Source: Phyto melanocephala (lineage: Eukaryota; Arthropoda; Insecta; Diptera; Rhinophoridae). From it: DNA of 64,000 nt. This document shows positions 1-10,680 of the stretch, in pieces. Both the position numbers and the translations under genes were made by a program. Position 1 is the first letter of the stretch. Every line of letters starts with the position of its first letter. The notes under the pieces were generated by a model. The model made no database searches, was not told the DNA's origin, and saw only the letters and a list, made by a program, of their open reading frames with translations. Where the stretch lies: NCBI GenBank assembly GCA_941918925.1, contig OW799237.1, forward strand, positions 96,445,015-96,509,014, read 5' to 3'.

Positions 1-1886
1 ATCTATCTGCATATTTATGAATTAAAGTATTTTAAGTTGGAAAATGTGTGTGAGTATTGAATAATTTGAATAAAAAAATCATTTATTTTTACTTAAGGTT
101 CCATATGTTAACAGTTAAATGCTTTAAAAACTGCACAACATGTAAATTTGTTTACTTTAACTGTCTAAAATACTCTAATATTTTTTTAACGCAAGTTGAT
201 CGGCTTTTCTATTTTGCAACACTCTCCTAAGCACATATTCTTACTAATAAATGTGTCAAGTTAAATAAATAAATTTGTACAAATTTATTAAACAAACAAA
301 GTGTTAATTGACAGCAAAAATCAATTAGTCGCTGTATTTATTTTAAAATGTAATTTTACTGTTTCGGTTTTTAATTGAATTATTTTTTTTACGCTTTTCA
401 TACAAAAGTAATTAGAACAATAACAACAGCAACAACAACTTCCACAGTAAACAATTAAAACCATAAGCAATCACATACTATTTAATGTAGACAAATATTT
501 ATGAATACACACATTTGTACATATAAATGTGTGTTTGTTAAACAAGTATTAAATTCAAAAATGATTTATAGGTATTTGTATGATTTCATATTACTCGTAT
601 TGGTGTAAGTAGTTTTGAGTGTGTGAGTCAGTGAATGTTTTGTAAAACAAGCGATAAATGATTCGAGTTTAAACAATTTAAATGTATTCAATCATAATTT
701 GTGTAACAAATGTTTTCATAAAATTAAAAAAATTCTTTTTATACTAAATAAATAGCAAAGCGTCAACTCACACCGAAATTTAAACTCACACATACATACA
801 CTCGAATTGAAAGCGATGTATGTGGTCTTCAAATAACAGCCTGTTAACCCCAAGAATGAGAAGAGGAAATTCACAAAGAAATGTTTAAATTATTTGTTGT
901 AAATTTGTTAAACAAGTGATTATATGTACTTTATTTAACAAAAAAGAAAAATATTTAAAAAAGCAAACAACCCCACATCAATAAACACTTCTTTATTGTC
1001 CTCATCATCTAACAACTGGCAGTAACATCATCATCTAAACATTTACAGTTATTTTAAGATACGCATCATGTTGATTTATTTATTCTCAAGTAAATCCGAT
1101 ATAACAAAAAAAAATTTATGCATATAAAACTTCCTTTAAAAAAAATTTCCTCCTTATTATAAAAGCAAAATAAAAATATATATTTTTTTGCCAACTATAT
1201 TATTGCGCTACTATAAACTTTTGTCATATATGGTTTAAAAATTTGTGTTGTATATATTTTCATTTTTATAAATGTTGCTAGAAAATAATTTTAAAAAATG
1301 TTATATTAGTTTACGCTCACATTGTACAACCGATTTTAGTGAAAGAAAATATATGTTTCACTTGAAAGAGATTTTTCTGAAGATATATACAATTCAATAT
1401 AGTCTTGTTAAAATTCATTCATCATTTTAGGAGTTATAAGCGTTCAAAGTTGCTACTAACCTATTCGCAAAACATACTGTTTTATTGCACAAAAATTGGA
1501 AACATGTTGAATATTCATTGTTGAAGAAATTGTTATGCAAATAATGTTTTTTTTTATGGTATACAAAACATATCCAAGAGAATATAGTCACATTTGTAAA
1601 TAGATTACAGTTGAATGGGTCGACCGCAGAATATGCACTCTAAAAACGTAGGTATATGCTAATAAAAGTCATGCTTACGACATTATCATATTTAGTTATC
1701 AAAAACAAAGAATATATATTTTTTGATTTATCATATATTTTTATTGACTGTTTATTTTTCAAGAAAACTTCAATGTAGTTATTTTTTAAAAATAGTATGA
1801 CTTGCAAAAATATCATGAGAAAAAAATTTAATATCTTCACAGAAATAACATTTTATTCAAAAGCATTTATAATTACAAATCTTCTA
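1..1886. other. AT-rich DNA, no gene seen
   Basis: Very AT-rich sequence with short poly(A)/poly(T) runs and CAA-type simple repeats (for example around 420-440). Reading frames are short and biased to Ile, Lys, Phe and Asn, as expected by chance at this composition. I see no recognisable domain, TE terminus or RNA gene. Confidence 0.6.
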
Positions 1887-2665
1887 TCTTCTATATATAT
1901 AAAAATCAATGTGTGTTTGTATGTTTGTTTGTGCTTTATAGACGTTTAAACGGCCGGACCAATTTCCTTGAAATTTTCACAGAATCTTTCTGTATGTCTG
2001 AAAAGAATTATAAGCTATACTTTGGTTTGAAATTGTAAGTGGGCGCGGTGCCACGCCCTATTAAAAAATAAGTATTTGATATTATATATCACGAAAGTAA
2101 ATGCAGCTAGAGTCTTCAAATTAAGAACGGTACATCCATACGAACATTTGGGTAAAAAATGGGCGGACTTGCAATAGTAGGCGTGGCCACATGAATTAAA
2201 TACTAAAATTCGTATATTTGGAAAACGATATCGATTAGAGTAGTAAAATTTTGCAAGAGCAACTTTGACACCCAAATGAACATTCAGGCAAGAAATGGGT
2301 GCATTATCAATAGTGGGCGTGGCACCTACCATATGTATTAAATACTAAATTCGTATATCTGGAAAACGGTATCGATTAGAGTACTAAAATTTTGCAAAAG
2401 CAACTTTGATATTCAAATAAACATTTATGGAAAAATGGGTGCATTAATAATAGTGGGCGTGGCACCAACATATGAATTAAATACTAAAATTCGTATATTT
2501 GGAAAATGATATCGATTAGAGTAGTAAAATTTTGCAAGAGCAACTTTGACACCCAAATGACCATTTAGGCAAGAAATAGGTGCATTAACAATAGTGGGCG
2601 TGGCACCTTCTATATAAAATAAATACTAAAATTTGGGGTGGCGAAGCACGCCGGGTATTTGCAAG
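1887..2665 (+). mobile_element. Non-autonomous Helitron
   Basis: The left end begins TCTTCTATATATATAAAAAT, followed by the GTGTGTTTGTATG stretch and the 'CCGGACCAATTTCCTTGAAATTTTCAC' type of sequence that commonly opens insect Helitrons. The right end has GCGAAGCACGCCGGGTATTT, a short GC-rich hairpin-like terminus, then GCAAG|T, a variant of the CTRR-T end. The interior has no open frame and is largely tandem repeats. It was presumably mobilised in trans by a Rep/Hel protein. Boundaries come from terminal motifs only; no empty site was available. Confidence 0.7.
2190..2635 (+). repeat. Tandem ~140-bp units inside the Helitron
   Basis: A unit containing GATATCGATTAGAGTA, then AAAATTTTGCAA and AGTGGGCGTGGCACC, repeats at starts near 2211, 2352 and 2492, periods of 141 and 140 bases. 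A more diverged unit lies upstream (2040-2180) and a partial one ends at the Helitron 3' terminus. Internal tandem arrays are common in non-autonomous Helitrons. Confidence 0.8.
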
Positions 2666-2680
2666 TAAGTAATAAATAAA

Positions 2681-3095
2681 ACACTTAGGAGACTAACCAG
2701 TGTTATTACAGGTCATACGGATTTGAGAACCCATCTAACTCGCATGAGATTGTCTGAAGAAACGACATGTAGAGCATGCAAGGAAGAGGATGAGACTTTG
2801 GTACACTACCTTTGTCATTGTCCTGCGTTTGGACGTATTAGACGCGAATATCTTACAGTGGCTTCTAAGCCGAACTTGGAATATCTAGGGAACTCGAACT
2901 AAAGATTTATAAGCAATTACATTGAGGGGATTGGGTTCTTGAACTAGTCAGTTAAATATGGAAAATTATGTTTATGGTTTTTTTTTGGGAATTCCGTTTT
3001 CCATATGGAGCGCACAACATGCCAATTAGGCATAAGTGTATACCTGTCATGAGTTTGGGCTTTTAGTACCCCTCTGTTTCAACCTAATCTAAGTA
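2681..3095 (+). pseudogene. 3' end of Jockey-type non-LTR retrotransposon
   Basis: The plus strand encodes the end of a non-LTR polyprotein: a segment reading LVTGHTDLRTHLTRMRL, then TCRACKEEDETLVHYLCHCP, a C-x2-C...H-x4-C cysteine/histidine cluster typical of the C-terminus of Jockey/I-type reverse transcriptase ORFs downstream of RNase H. The frame stops near 2900 and is followed by a plausible 3' UTR ending in CCTAATCTAAG. Nothing upstream of the RNase H region remains, the usual 5' truncation. A relative lies on the minus strand at 59245-59545. Confidence 0.72.
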
Positions 3096-3949
3096 ATAAA
3101 TGTTAAATGAAAAAACAGCATGCTTACAGAGCAATAAAGATATGATTACTTGTATCATAATTTGCTTTCAACTGTTCTTCTTCTTAATGAATAAATTAAT
3201 ATTATGTTTAAAGTTTGACATGTGTATGAAATATCATAAATTGTGAATTTCGTAGATAATGGCAACAATAATTTGATTTAACCACAATCATACGATTCAA
3301 TCAGAGTATGTTGCTCTTGGATTATGATTGCCTCAACCACGTTTTTTCTTTGCATGTAGATATTATTCCTGCTAATAAATCTTTTCTTAAAACTTTAGTT
3401 CCTTTCATTCTTCTTTTTTACATGTATGCAGAGAAACAATATAATCACAACGGTCATATTATAGTCTCTGTAATAATATTTAGATATTGCATAAATATTA
3501 TGGTAAGTATTATTTGTTTTAAATATTTTTTTAAAATATTTCTATTCTATTTACTTATTTTATTTTTATAATTTAATATTTACTTTTGTAGGTTTTTTAT
3601 GTGTCTTCAAAAATAATATGATTAAGAAAACTTACGGAAAACACAATATGATTCCTTTGCAAAAACAACATATTCACAAACATTTAAGATTTCTATTAAC
3701 CCAAAAAACAGTATATGCAATAATATTAGTATAAATGCGAAGCAACCAAGTTGAACAAACTTTAAAAAAAAATTTTACTTTTAATAATTATTTTTCCTCT
3801 TAAATGTTTTCTTTTATTATATTTATTATATTTCAATATACCAGCGAACACTGAACACTTTTCTAATTTCGTCTAAACATCTTTATTATGCAATCTTTAT
3901 AATTTATCAGCAATGTAGAGTACATTGCATACTATTAAACACCAACAGG
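3096..3949. other. AT-rich spacer, no gene seen
   Basis: Intervening AT-rich DNA. An 87-codon open frame at 3308-3571 has no recognisable motif and a Phe/Ile/Leu-rich composition expected by chance. No TE ends recognised. Confidence 0.5.
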
Positions 3950-4732
3950 TTTTTATACCCTTCACACAGTGAAAAAGGGTATATATAGGTTTGTCATTCC
4001 GTGTGAAATTTCTACAATTTTCATTTCCGACCCCATAAAGTATATATTTTCTGAAAGCTTATGAATAGGGGAGTCGATTAAGCTGTCCGTCTGTCCGTCT
4101 GTCCGTCTGTCCGTGTGTATGTTGAAATCAACTTTTTGAAGCCCCCCGACATAGGTGGGACCCGGGTAAAGTATTAAAATATCAGAAATATTCGGGAGTA
4201 GATCTTTATTGAAAATCAGAAACATCAGTACATAAACAACTGAGATATGAGCAAAAACCCACGACCACCTCGATTTTTTTTTCACAAAAACAACATTACA
4301 ACAACAACATACATACATACAAACGTGTATACTGGTTAGAGAAAACGTGGCATCGAATCCCAGCTGAGCAAAAAAATTTTTTCTTTTAATTTTTTAAAAA
4401 TTTTTTTTATTATTTTTTATTTAATATATTATTTATATTTTTATTATTATTTTTTTTTTAATTTTTTTTTGTTTTATATAAATTATATACATAATAATTT
4501 TTTTTAATTTTTTTTTTAAATTTTTTTAAATTTTTTTTTTTTTTGTTTTTTTAACATACATACGTGAATTTATAATTTTACAATGGGACGTTTTTATATA
4601 TATATGTTTTTATATGTATATACGTATTTCATATGAGATGAATGGTGATACAAACTACTGTTATTGCATGACTAAACGTTGTGAAGGGTATATAAGATTC
4701 GGCACGGCCGAATATAGCGCTCTTACTTGTTT
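3950..4732 (+). mobile_element. Short Helitron-like/mini-me-type repeat (family A, copy A1)
   Basis: Begins TTTTATACCCTTCACACAG and ends AATATAGCGCTCTTACTTGTT. It carries a (GTCY)n microsatellite (CTGTCCGTCTGTCCGTC, from about 4082) and ACCCCATAAAGTATATA. This arrangement matches the dipteran mini-me/DINE-1 class of non-autonomous Helitron-like elements. The 3' end contains the palindrome TTCGGCACGGCCGAA. It encodes nothing convincing. Family A differs from family B below mainly in its interior and in a 'CCCTTCAC' rather than 'CCCGCCACC' start. Confidence 0.72.
4368..4558. repeat. T-rich low-complexity tract inside copy A1
   Basis: Almost pure A/T with long T runs, inside the 3' half of the A1 repeat. 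A similar A-rich block is at the matching position in the minus-oriented copies A2 (about 30655-30735) and A3 (about 43930-43960), so it is part of the element. Confidence 0.8.
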
Positions 4733-5084
4733 ATATCAATATTTCTGCAAAGTGCTCCCAGTCATACTATTGAAAGTGAACATTATTTTTTTTCTTGTCT
4801 ATTGATGGTGGTAGAAATTTATAATTTACATAAGGATAATAGAATAGAATAAAAAGAAAATTTAAATTGATTTTAAATCATTTGCTTAACAGCCTTGGAG
4901 TAAATGCTAACACCCACATCTATCTGTGTCTATAATATGGATGTACGATTTGAATTGTTTTAAATGAGTGAAAAAATATTTTCTGATAAAACCAACTGAG
5001 TCTGTATATGAAATATATTTTGTAAATTTTGAGAGCAGTTCATAAAGTAAACGATGTTAAATTTTAAACGTAATTTTTTAGAAC
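4733..5084. other. Spacer, nothing recognised
   Basis: About 350 bases of AT-rich single-copy-looking DNA between the A1 and B1 repeats. No frame, terminal repeat or RNA motif recognised. Confidence 0.5.
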
Positions 5085-7516
5085 TTTTTATACCCGCCAC
5101 CAAAAAAATGGTGGGGGTATATTCATTTTGTCATTCCGTTTGTAACACATCAAAATATCCATTTTAGACCCCATAAAGTATATATATTCTGAATCGGGGT
5201 TTGATTTGATGACGATCTAGCTATGTCCGTCCGTCTGTCCGTCTGTTGAAAGCACGATAGAGGTCGCACCGAAAAAGCTAGGGGGCTCAAATTTTGCCAG
5301 AATCTTTCTTATAGACAAGGTTTGTTTGGTATTGAAATTGGGCTCAATCGGAATATTAGGAAGAGAGTTATAGCTCGAAAAGCAAGAGTAGGTCGAAAAA
5401 ACCGTGTCCTTCGAACAGCGAATAAAATGGAATTGTGTCCAAACGCATTAACGTAGACTCATGAAACTTCAAAAATATATTTCCTGGGTAAAAAAAAAAA
5501 TTTCCCCGAAAATTGTCTAAATCTATGCATTAGGAGTTATCGATCAAAATGTACGAAAATTTATACCGCACAGTGTATTTTTCGGTATATTTAAAAACAA
5601 AAACGTCATAAAAGCAACAAAATTGGATATACGGCTCTGAAATTTTGCACACTATGTTGTTTGGTGAGAGGCTTTTTTATAATGGAAAATCAATGTGCCA
5701 CGCTCACTTTTACGCCCACCTCCCATATAACGTTTTAACTAAAATTCATATAATATCTCTAGTAATAAAGATTTTGTCATAATAAAGGCCTATATTGAAA
5801 CACCTAAGTTGTACTCATTAGCAAAAACAACTTTGACACGCCTACTATAACGCCCACTTTCACTTTTGAATTGTGTGCAGACGCATAAACGTAGTCATGA
5901 AACTTCGAATATATATTTATCGAGTCAAAAGAATATTTTTCCCTGAAAATCGCTTAAATCTATGAATTAGGAAAAGAGTTATAGATAAAAATGTACGAAA
6001 ACTTATACCGCACAGTGTATATTTCAAATTTAAAACGTAATAAAACTGACAAAACTATATGTACGATTCTGAAATATTGCAAACATGGTTTTTTGGTCAA
6101 AGTCTTCGTTATAACGGAAAATAGATGTGCCACGCACACTTTTTTCCTTAAATTTTTATATAAATATATTAGTCATATATATTAGCATTTATTCATCTTA
6201 CACTGCGCCATTTATTGTACTGTAGCTAAATATGAGATAAAGATGATAAGATAGATGACTCTACTAGCAACTACTAGATGGCATGCTAACAACTTATGCT
6301 TATGTTCTCCTGAAGTTATGCTCTATTAAAAATGGGAATTTAGGAAAATTTTGACCTAAGTAAAAAAAAATTATCTCTAAACATTATAAACAATTTATTT
6401 TCATGTACTAATGCCTAACAAATTTTAAAATTATACAAAACTTATTTCGTTTGAAAATCTTTTAAAAGCAAAATGTTATAGAAGTTTAAAAATCAATATC
6501 TTACTAATAAATTTCCCGTTTTAGAAAAATGCAGAGAATGTATATTTTAAATCACCCTGTGGCCCTTAAAATTTAACCTTAAATTCACTTTCTCCCTTTA
6601 AAATTCATGTAAATTCTCTATGAATAAAGATTTTGGAATACTAAAGGACTATATTGAAATATCTAAGTTATGTTTATTAGCAGAAACTTTATTGACACGC
6701 GTATTTTAACGGCCACTTTCATTGAAAACTTTACGAAAACATTTTACTAGCATACCGAAGTTATAATGGGTGGTTTAATTTTAAGGGACTATGTTGATTT
6801 TGAATAAAATTATTATGAAATTATTATCATTTATTTTTATAATGATAATATTTGTATGCTTCAATTATGTATGGAACAAAATATCGGCCAAATGACCCCC
6901 CAAACTAGGCGGCACACCACGATCCGATAGTCCAAATTTTCAATGACACTGTTGATGGTCGATTGTTGGGCACGATAATGAGTCGAGGTTGCTTGCTCTT
7001 TTGCCACGTTATCGTTAAAAACAGCAATGTTTCCCATTCAACGAACTAAGATGGCTTTCACAGATGTTTTCACATTTCATACAGACCTGCTTTGCAGACA
7101 TTTAAATATTTTTTACAATTCTCACGATTGTGGACGAATTCGAACGATTATGTTGACCAAAAGAATCACGAAGTGCACAAAATGCATTTTGATTTGAACG
7201 CCCAATTTTATAAAAATCTTTAATATTTAAAAGCGTTGCTCGATTGCGTATCTTTCCACGGTTCAAATTGAGTTAGTCTGAGATTGAGAAATGTCAAATG
7301 AAATACAAGAAAAAAGTTGAAGTTTAGATGTGGTTCACCTTCAACATGGGCCTTTAAAATTTAACCACCCTCTACAAAGAAAGTGATATATATTTTATTA
7401 TAAAGAGATTATTCTATAGCGATTAACAAAATAATAAATATTGTGCTTTAAATGTACACAAAATTGGTGGTGGGTATAAAAGATTCGGCATAGCCGAATA
7501 TAGTGCTCTTACTTGT
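5085..7516 (+). mobile_element. Long Helitron-like/DINE-type repeat (family B, copy B1)
   Basis: Starts TTTTTATACCCGCCACCAAA, with the inverted motif GGTGGGGGTATA immediately after. It contains ACCCCATAAAGTATATA and the (GTCY)n tract (about 5225-5245), and ends GAATATAGTGCTCTTACTTGTT. The interior carries repeated 'ACGCCCACTTTTA / CGTGGCAC' blocks, a hallmark of dipteran mini-me/DINE-like elements. No coding capacity. A 597-bp mariner-like element lies near the 3' end. Other copies are B2 (inverted, 7681-10160), B3 (22490), B4 (54261, 3'-truncated) and B5 (62092). Confidence 0.78.
6776..7372 (-). mobile_element. Internally deleted mariner-like element nested in B1
   Basis: Flanked by TA at both sides, with inverted ends of about 30 bases: TGGGTGGTTTAATTTTAAGG at the left and the complement of GAGGGTGGTTAAATTTTAAA at the right. 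The minus strand right-end region (AAGCGTTG...TCAAATGAAA) resembles the 5' leader of the mariner relic at 46541-47404. No transposase catalytic motif is left. The same element is at the same relative position in B2, B3 and B5. Confidence 0.62.
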
Positions 7517-7824
7517 TGTCTTTCTGTCGGATTTTCTTTCTAACTGTCTTTCTATCTATCTATCTTTCGAATTGTCTTTCTATTTGTCATGCTGAACTAC
7601 TGGACAGTTTTTGACAAAACTTAGAATGGAATTAGGCTGAAACATGCACAGGAAATTTTTTTATCAAAATATGTTCTAAAACAAGTAAGAGCACTATATT
7701 CGGCTGTGCCGAATCTTTTATACCCACCACCAATTTTGTGTACATTTAAAGCACAATATTTATTATTTTGTTACTCATTATGGAATAATCTTTTTATAAT
7801 AAAATATGTATCACTTTCTTTGTA

Positions 7825-8441
7825 GAGGGTGGTTAAATTTTAAGGGCCCATGTTGAAGGTGAACTACAGCTAGTCTTTAAATTAGTTTTCTGCATTTCAT
7901 TTTACATTTCTCAATCTCAAACTTACTCAATTTGATCCGTGGAAAGATACGCAAATGAGCAACGCTTTAAAGTTATTTAGATTTTTTATGAAAATGGGCG
8001 TTCAAATCAAAATGCATTTTGTGCACTTCGTAATTCTTTTGATCAACATAATCATTCAAATTCATCCACAATCGGGAAAATTTTAAAAAAATATTTAAAT
8101 TTCTGCAAAACGGGTCTGTATAAAATGTTAGAAAATCTGAGAATGCCTTCTTAGTTCGTTGAATGGGAACCATTGCTGTTTTTTGCGATAGTGTGGCAAA
8201 AGAGCAGTCAACCTCGACTCATCATCGTGCCAACAATTGAGCATCAACATTGTCATTGAAAATTTGGACCATCAGATAGAGGAGTGGCACCAAGGATGGA
8301 GGGGCCATTTGGCCGATATTTTGTCAAATACATAACTGAACCATACAAATTATATCATTATAAAAATAAATGATAGTAATTTCCTAAATAATTTGTGTTT
8401 GATATAAATTCAACATCGGTCCTTAAAATTTAACCACCCTT
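7825..8441 (+). mobile_element. Internally deleted mariner-like element nested in B2
   Basis: Opposite orientation to the B1 copy, as expected from the inversion of its carrier. The ends are GAGGGTGGTTAAATTTTAAG and its complement at 8425-8441, with TA on both sides (7823-7824 and 8442-8443). No transposase frame is left. Confidence 0.62.
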
Positions 8442-8494
8442 TATAACTTCGATATGCTACTAAAATGCTTTTGTAAATGTAGTTTTTCAATGAA

Positions 8495-9530
8495 AGTGGG
8501 CGTTAAAGTAGGCGTGTCAATAAAGTTTGTGCTAATAAATACAACTAAGATATTTCAATATAGTTCTTTATTTTCCCAAAAACTTTGTCAATAGAGAAAT
8601 TACATGAATTTAAGAAAACCCGTTATATGGGAGGTAGGCGTTATAGTGGGCGTGTCACCTAAACTTTTTGGCACAACAACTACATTGACTAGAAGGATAT
8701 ATGTAGTAAATTTCCTCATCATACCTCTAATTTTGTCGGTTTTATGAGCTTTAACATTTCATTAACGGTAGATAACGTGAAAAGTGGGCGTTATAGTAGG
8801 CGTGTCAAAGTTATTTTTACTCATGAGTACATTTTAGATGTTTCAATATAGCCTTTTATTATTCCAAAATCTTTTTTAATAGAGAAATTATATGAATTTT
8901 AGGTAAAGCGTTATATGGTAGGTGGGCGTAAAAGTGGGCGTGGCACCTTAATTTTTTTGTACAATAATGACACTGCCTAGGGGGATATACGTAGCAAATT
9001 TGATCATCATACATCAAATTTTGGCGGTTTTATGAGCTTTGAAATTTCATTAGATAACGTGAAAAGTGGGCGTTATAGTAGGCGTGTCAAGGTTATTTTT
9101 GCGAATGAGTACATTTTAGATGTTTCAATATAGCCTTTTATTATTCCAAAATCTTTTTTAATAGAGAAATTATATGAACTTTAGGTAAAACGTTATATGG
9201 GAGGTGGGCGTAAAAGTGGGCGTGGCATCTTAATTTTTTGGCACAATAATGACATTGCCTAGGGGGATATACGTAGCAAATTTGATCATCATACCTCTAA
9301 TTTCGGCGGTTTTATGAGCTTTTAAATTTCATTAACGGTATATAACGTGAAAAGTGGGCGTTATAGTAGGCGTGTCAAAGTTATTTCTGCGAATGAGTAC
9401 ATTTTAGATGTTTCAATATAGCCTTTTATTATTCCAAAATCTTTATTAATAGAGAAATTATATGAATTTTAGGTAAAACGTTATATGGGAGGTGGGCGTA
9501 AAAGTGGGCGTGGCACATTGATTTTCCGTT
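8495..9530 (-). repeat. Tandem ~285-bp units inside B2
   Basis: The block AAAGTGGGCGTTATAGTAGG occurs near 8781, 9063 and 9351, giving periods of about 282 and 288 bases. Each unit also holds TAGATGTTTCAATATAG and GGTGGGCGTAAAAGTGGGCG. The array accounts for much of the extra length of B2. Confidence 0.82.
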
Positions 9531-9967
9531 AAAAAAAAGCCTCTCACCAAAAAGCAAATTTTGCAAAATTTCAGAGTCGTACATCCAATTTTGTTGCTTT
9601 TATGACGTTTTTGTTTTTAAATATACCGAAAAATACACTGTGCGGTATAAATTTTCGTACATTTTGATCGATAACTCCTTTACTAATGATTAGATTTAGG
9701 TAATTTTTGGTGAGAAATATTGTTTTGACTCGAGAAATATATATTCGAAGTTTCATGACTCTACGTTAATCCGTATGGACACAATACCATTTTATTCGAT
9801 GTTCGTAGGACACGGTTTTTTCGACCTACTCTTGCATTCCGAGCTATAACTCACTTCCTAATATTCCGATATAGCCCATTTTCAATACCAAACAAACCTT
9901 GTCTATAAGAAAGATTCTGGCAAAATTTGAGCCTCCTAGCTTTTTCGGTGCGACCTCTATCGTGCTT

Positions 9968-10024
9968 TCAACAGACGGACAGACGGACAGACGGACAGAC
10001 GGACAGACGGACAGACGGACGGAC
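9968..10024 (-). repeat. (GTCY)n microsatellite of B2
   Basis: ACAGACGG repeated about seven times on the plus strand, equal to (GTCY)n on the element's own strand. The open frames over it (Ser-Val-Cys-Pro or Asp-Gly-Gln-Thr repeats) are low-complexity artefacts. Confidence 0.9.
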
Positions 10025-10160
10025 ATAGCTAGATCGTCATCAAATCAAACCCTGATTCAGAATATATATACTTTATGGGGTCTAAAATGGATATTTCGAT
10101 GTGTTACAAACGGAATGACAAAATGAATATACCCCCACCATTTTTTTGGTGGCGGGTATA

Positions 10161-10382
10161 ATAAATTTCATGTTCTATAGTTATTTTTATTGGTTTGAAA
10201 AACGTTTTGTTTTAATTTTTTTCAAATTAAAATTTTAAAATTATATAGAAAAAAATCTTTGTTTCTCGCATTTGCTTGAATCATTAATTTCACTAATAGA
10301 TCCCCATTCATATAGGATTTTGCTTATTTATGTTAATTTCATTACTGAATCTAATATTTAAATTTTTCTGTATGAGTTAACA
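10161..10382. other. Spacer, nothing recognised
   Basis: AT-rich DNA between B2 and a Helitron 5' end. No motif recognised. Confidence 0.5.
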
Positions 10383-10680
10383 TCTATATATAAGAGTGAA
10401 ACTCTGTCTACCTGTGTGTGTGTTAGCTATAGATTCCGAAACTGTAAAGCCGATCGGACTGTGATTTTTGAGATAATGTCTTTAAAAATGTGCAAAATTT
10501 ACAACAATATGTGTATTATATAAGAAAATAAATCCGTATATTATATTTTTCGAAAAAATTGTAACTTATTTTCACTTTTTACAAAAGATATAAGATTTGG
10601 CACAGGACTCACAGAGTTTTAACTGGAAAATTCATTGCTGTATATAAATTAGCAATACATCATTATGACCTAGTCAGAAG
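10383..10680 (+). mobile_element. Helitron 5'-end fragment
   Basis: TCTATATATAAGAGTGAAAC followed by CTGTCTACCTGTGTGTGTG and ATTCCGAAACTG...GATCGGACTG is the typical opening of insect Helitrons (compare 1887 and the reverse of 12878). No CTRR 3' terminus was found downstream, so the right boundary is arbitrary and the copy is probably truncated. Confidence 0.5.

Larger units (their letters stand above)
7681..10160 (-). mobile_element. Long Helitron-like/DINE-type repeat (family B, copy B2, inverted)
   Basis: Minus-strand copy of the B family: on the plus strand it opens ACAAGTAAGAGCACTATATT and closes TTTTTGGTGGCGGGTATA. It faces B1 across a 164-base spacer, forming a near-palindrome of about 5 kb. 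It has three copies of an internal unit of about 285 bp where B1, B3 and B5 show fewer, and the longest (GTCY)n tract in the window. Confidence 0.78.

Noticed and set aside
9844..10126. Overlapping open frames on both strands with Ser-Val-Cys-Pro or Asp-Gly-Gln-Thr repeats
   Set aside because: They lie on the (GTCY)n microsatellite of B2; low-complexity artefacts. The similar frames at 3962-4318 and 22528-22722 are rejected for the same reason.
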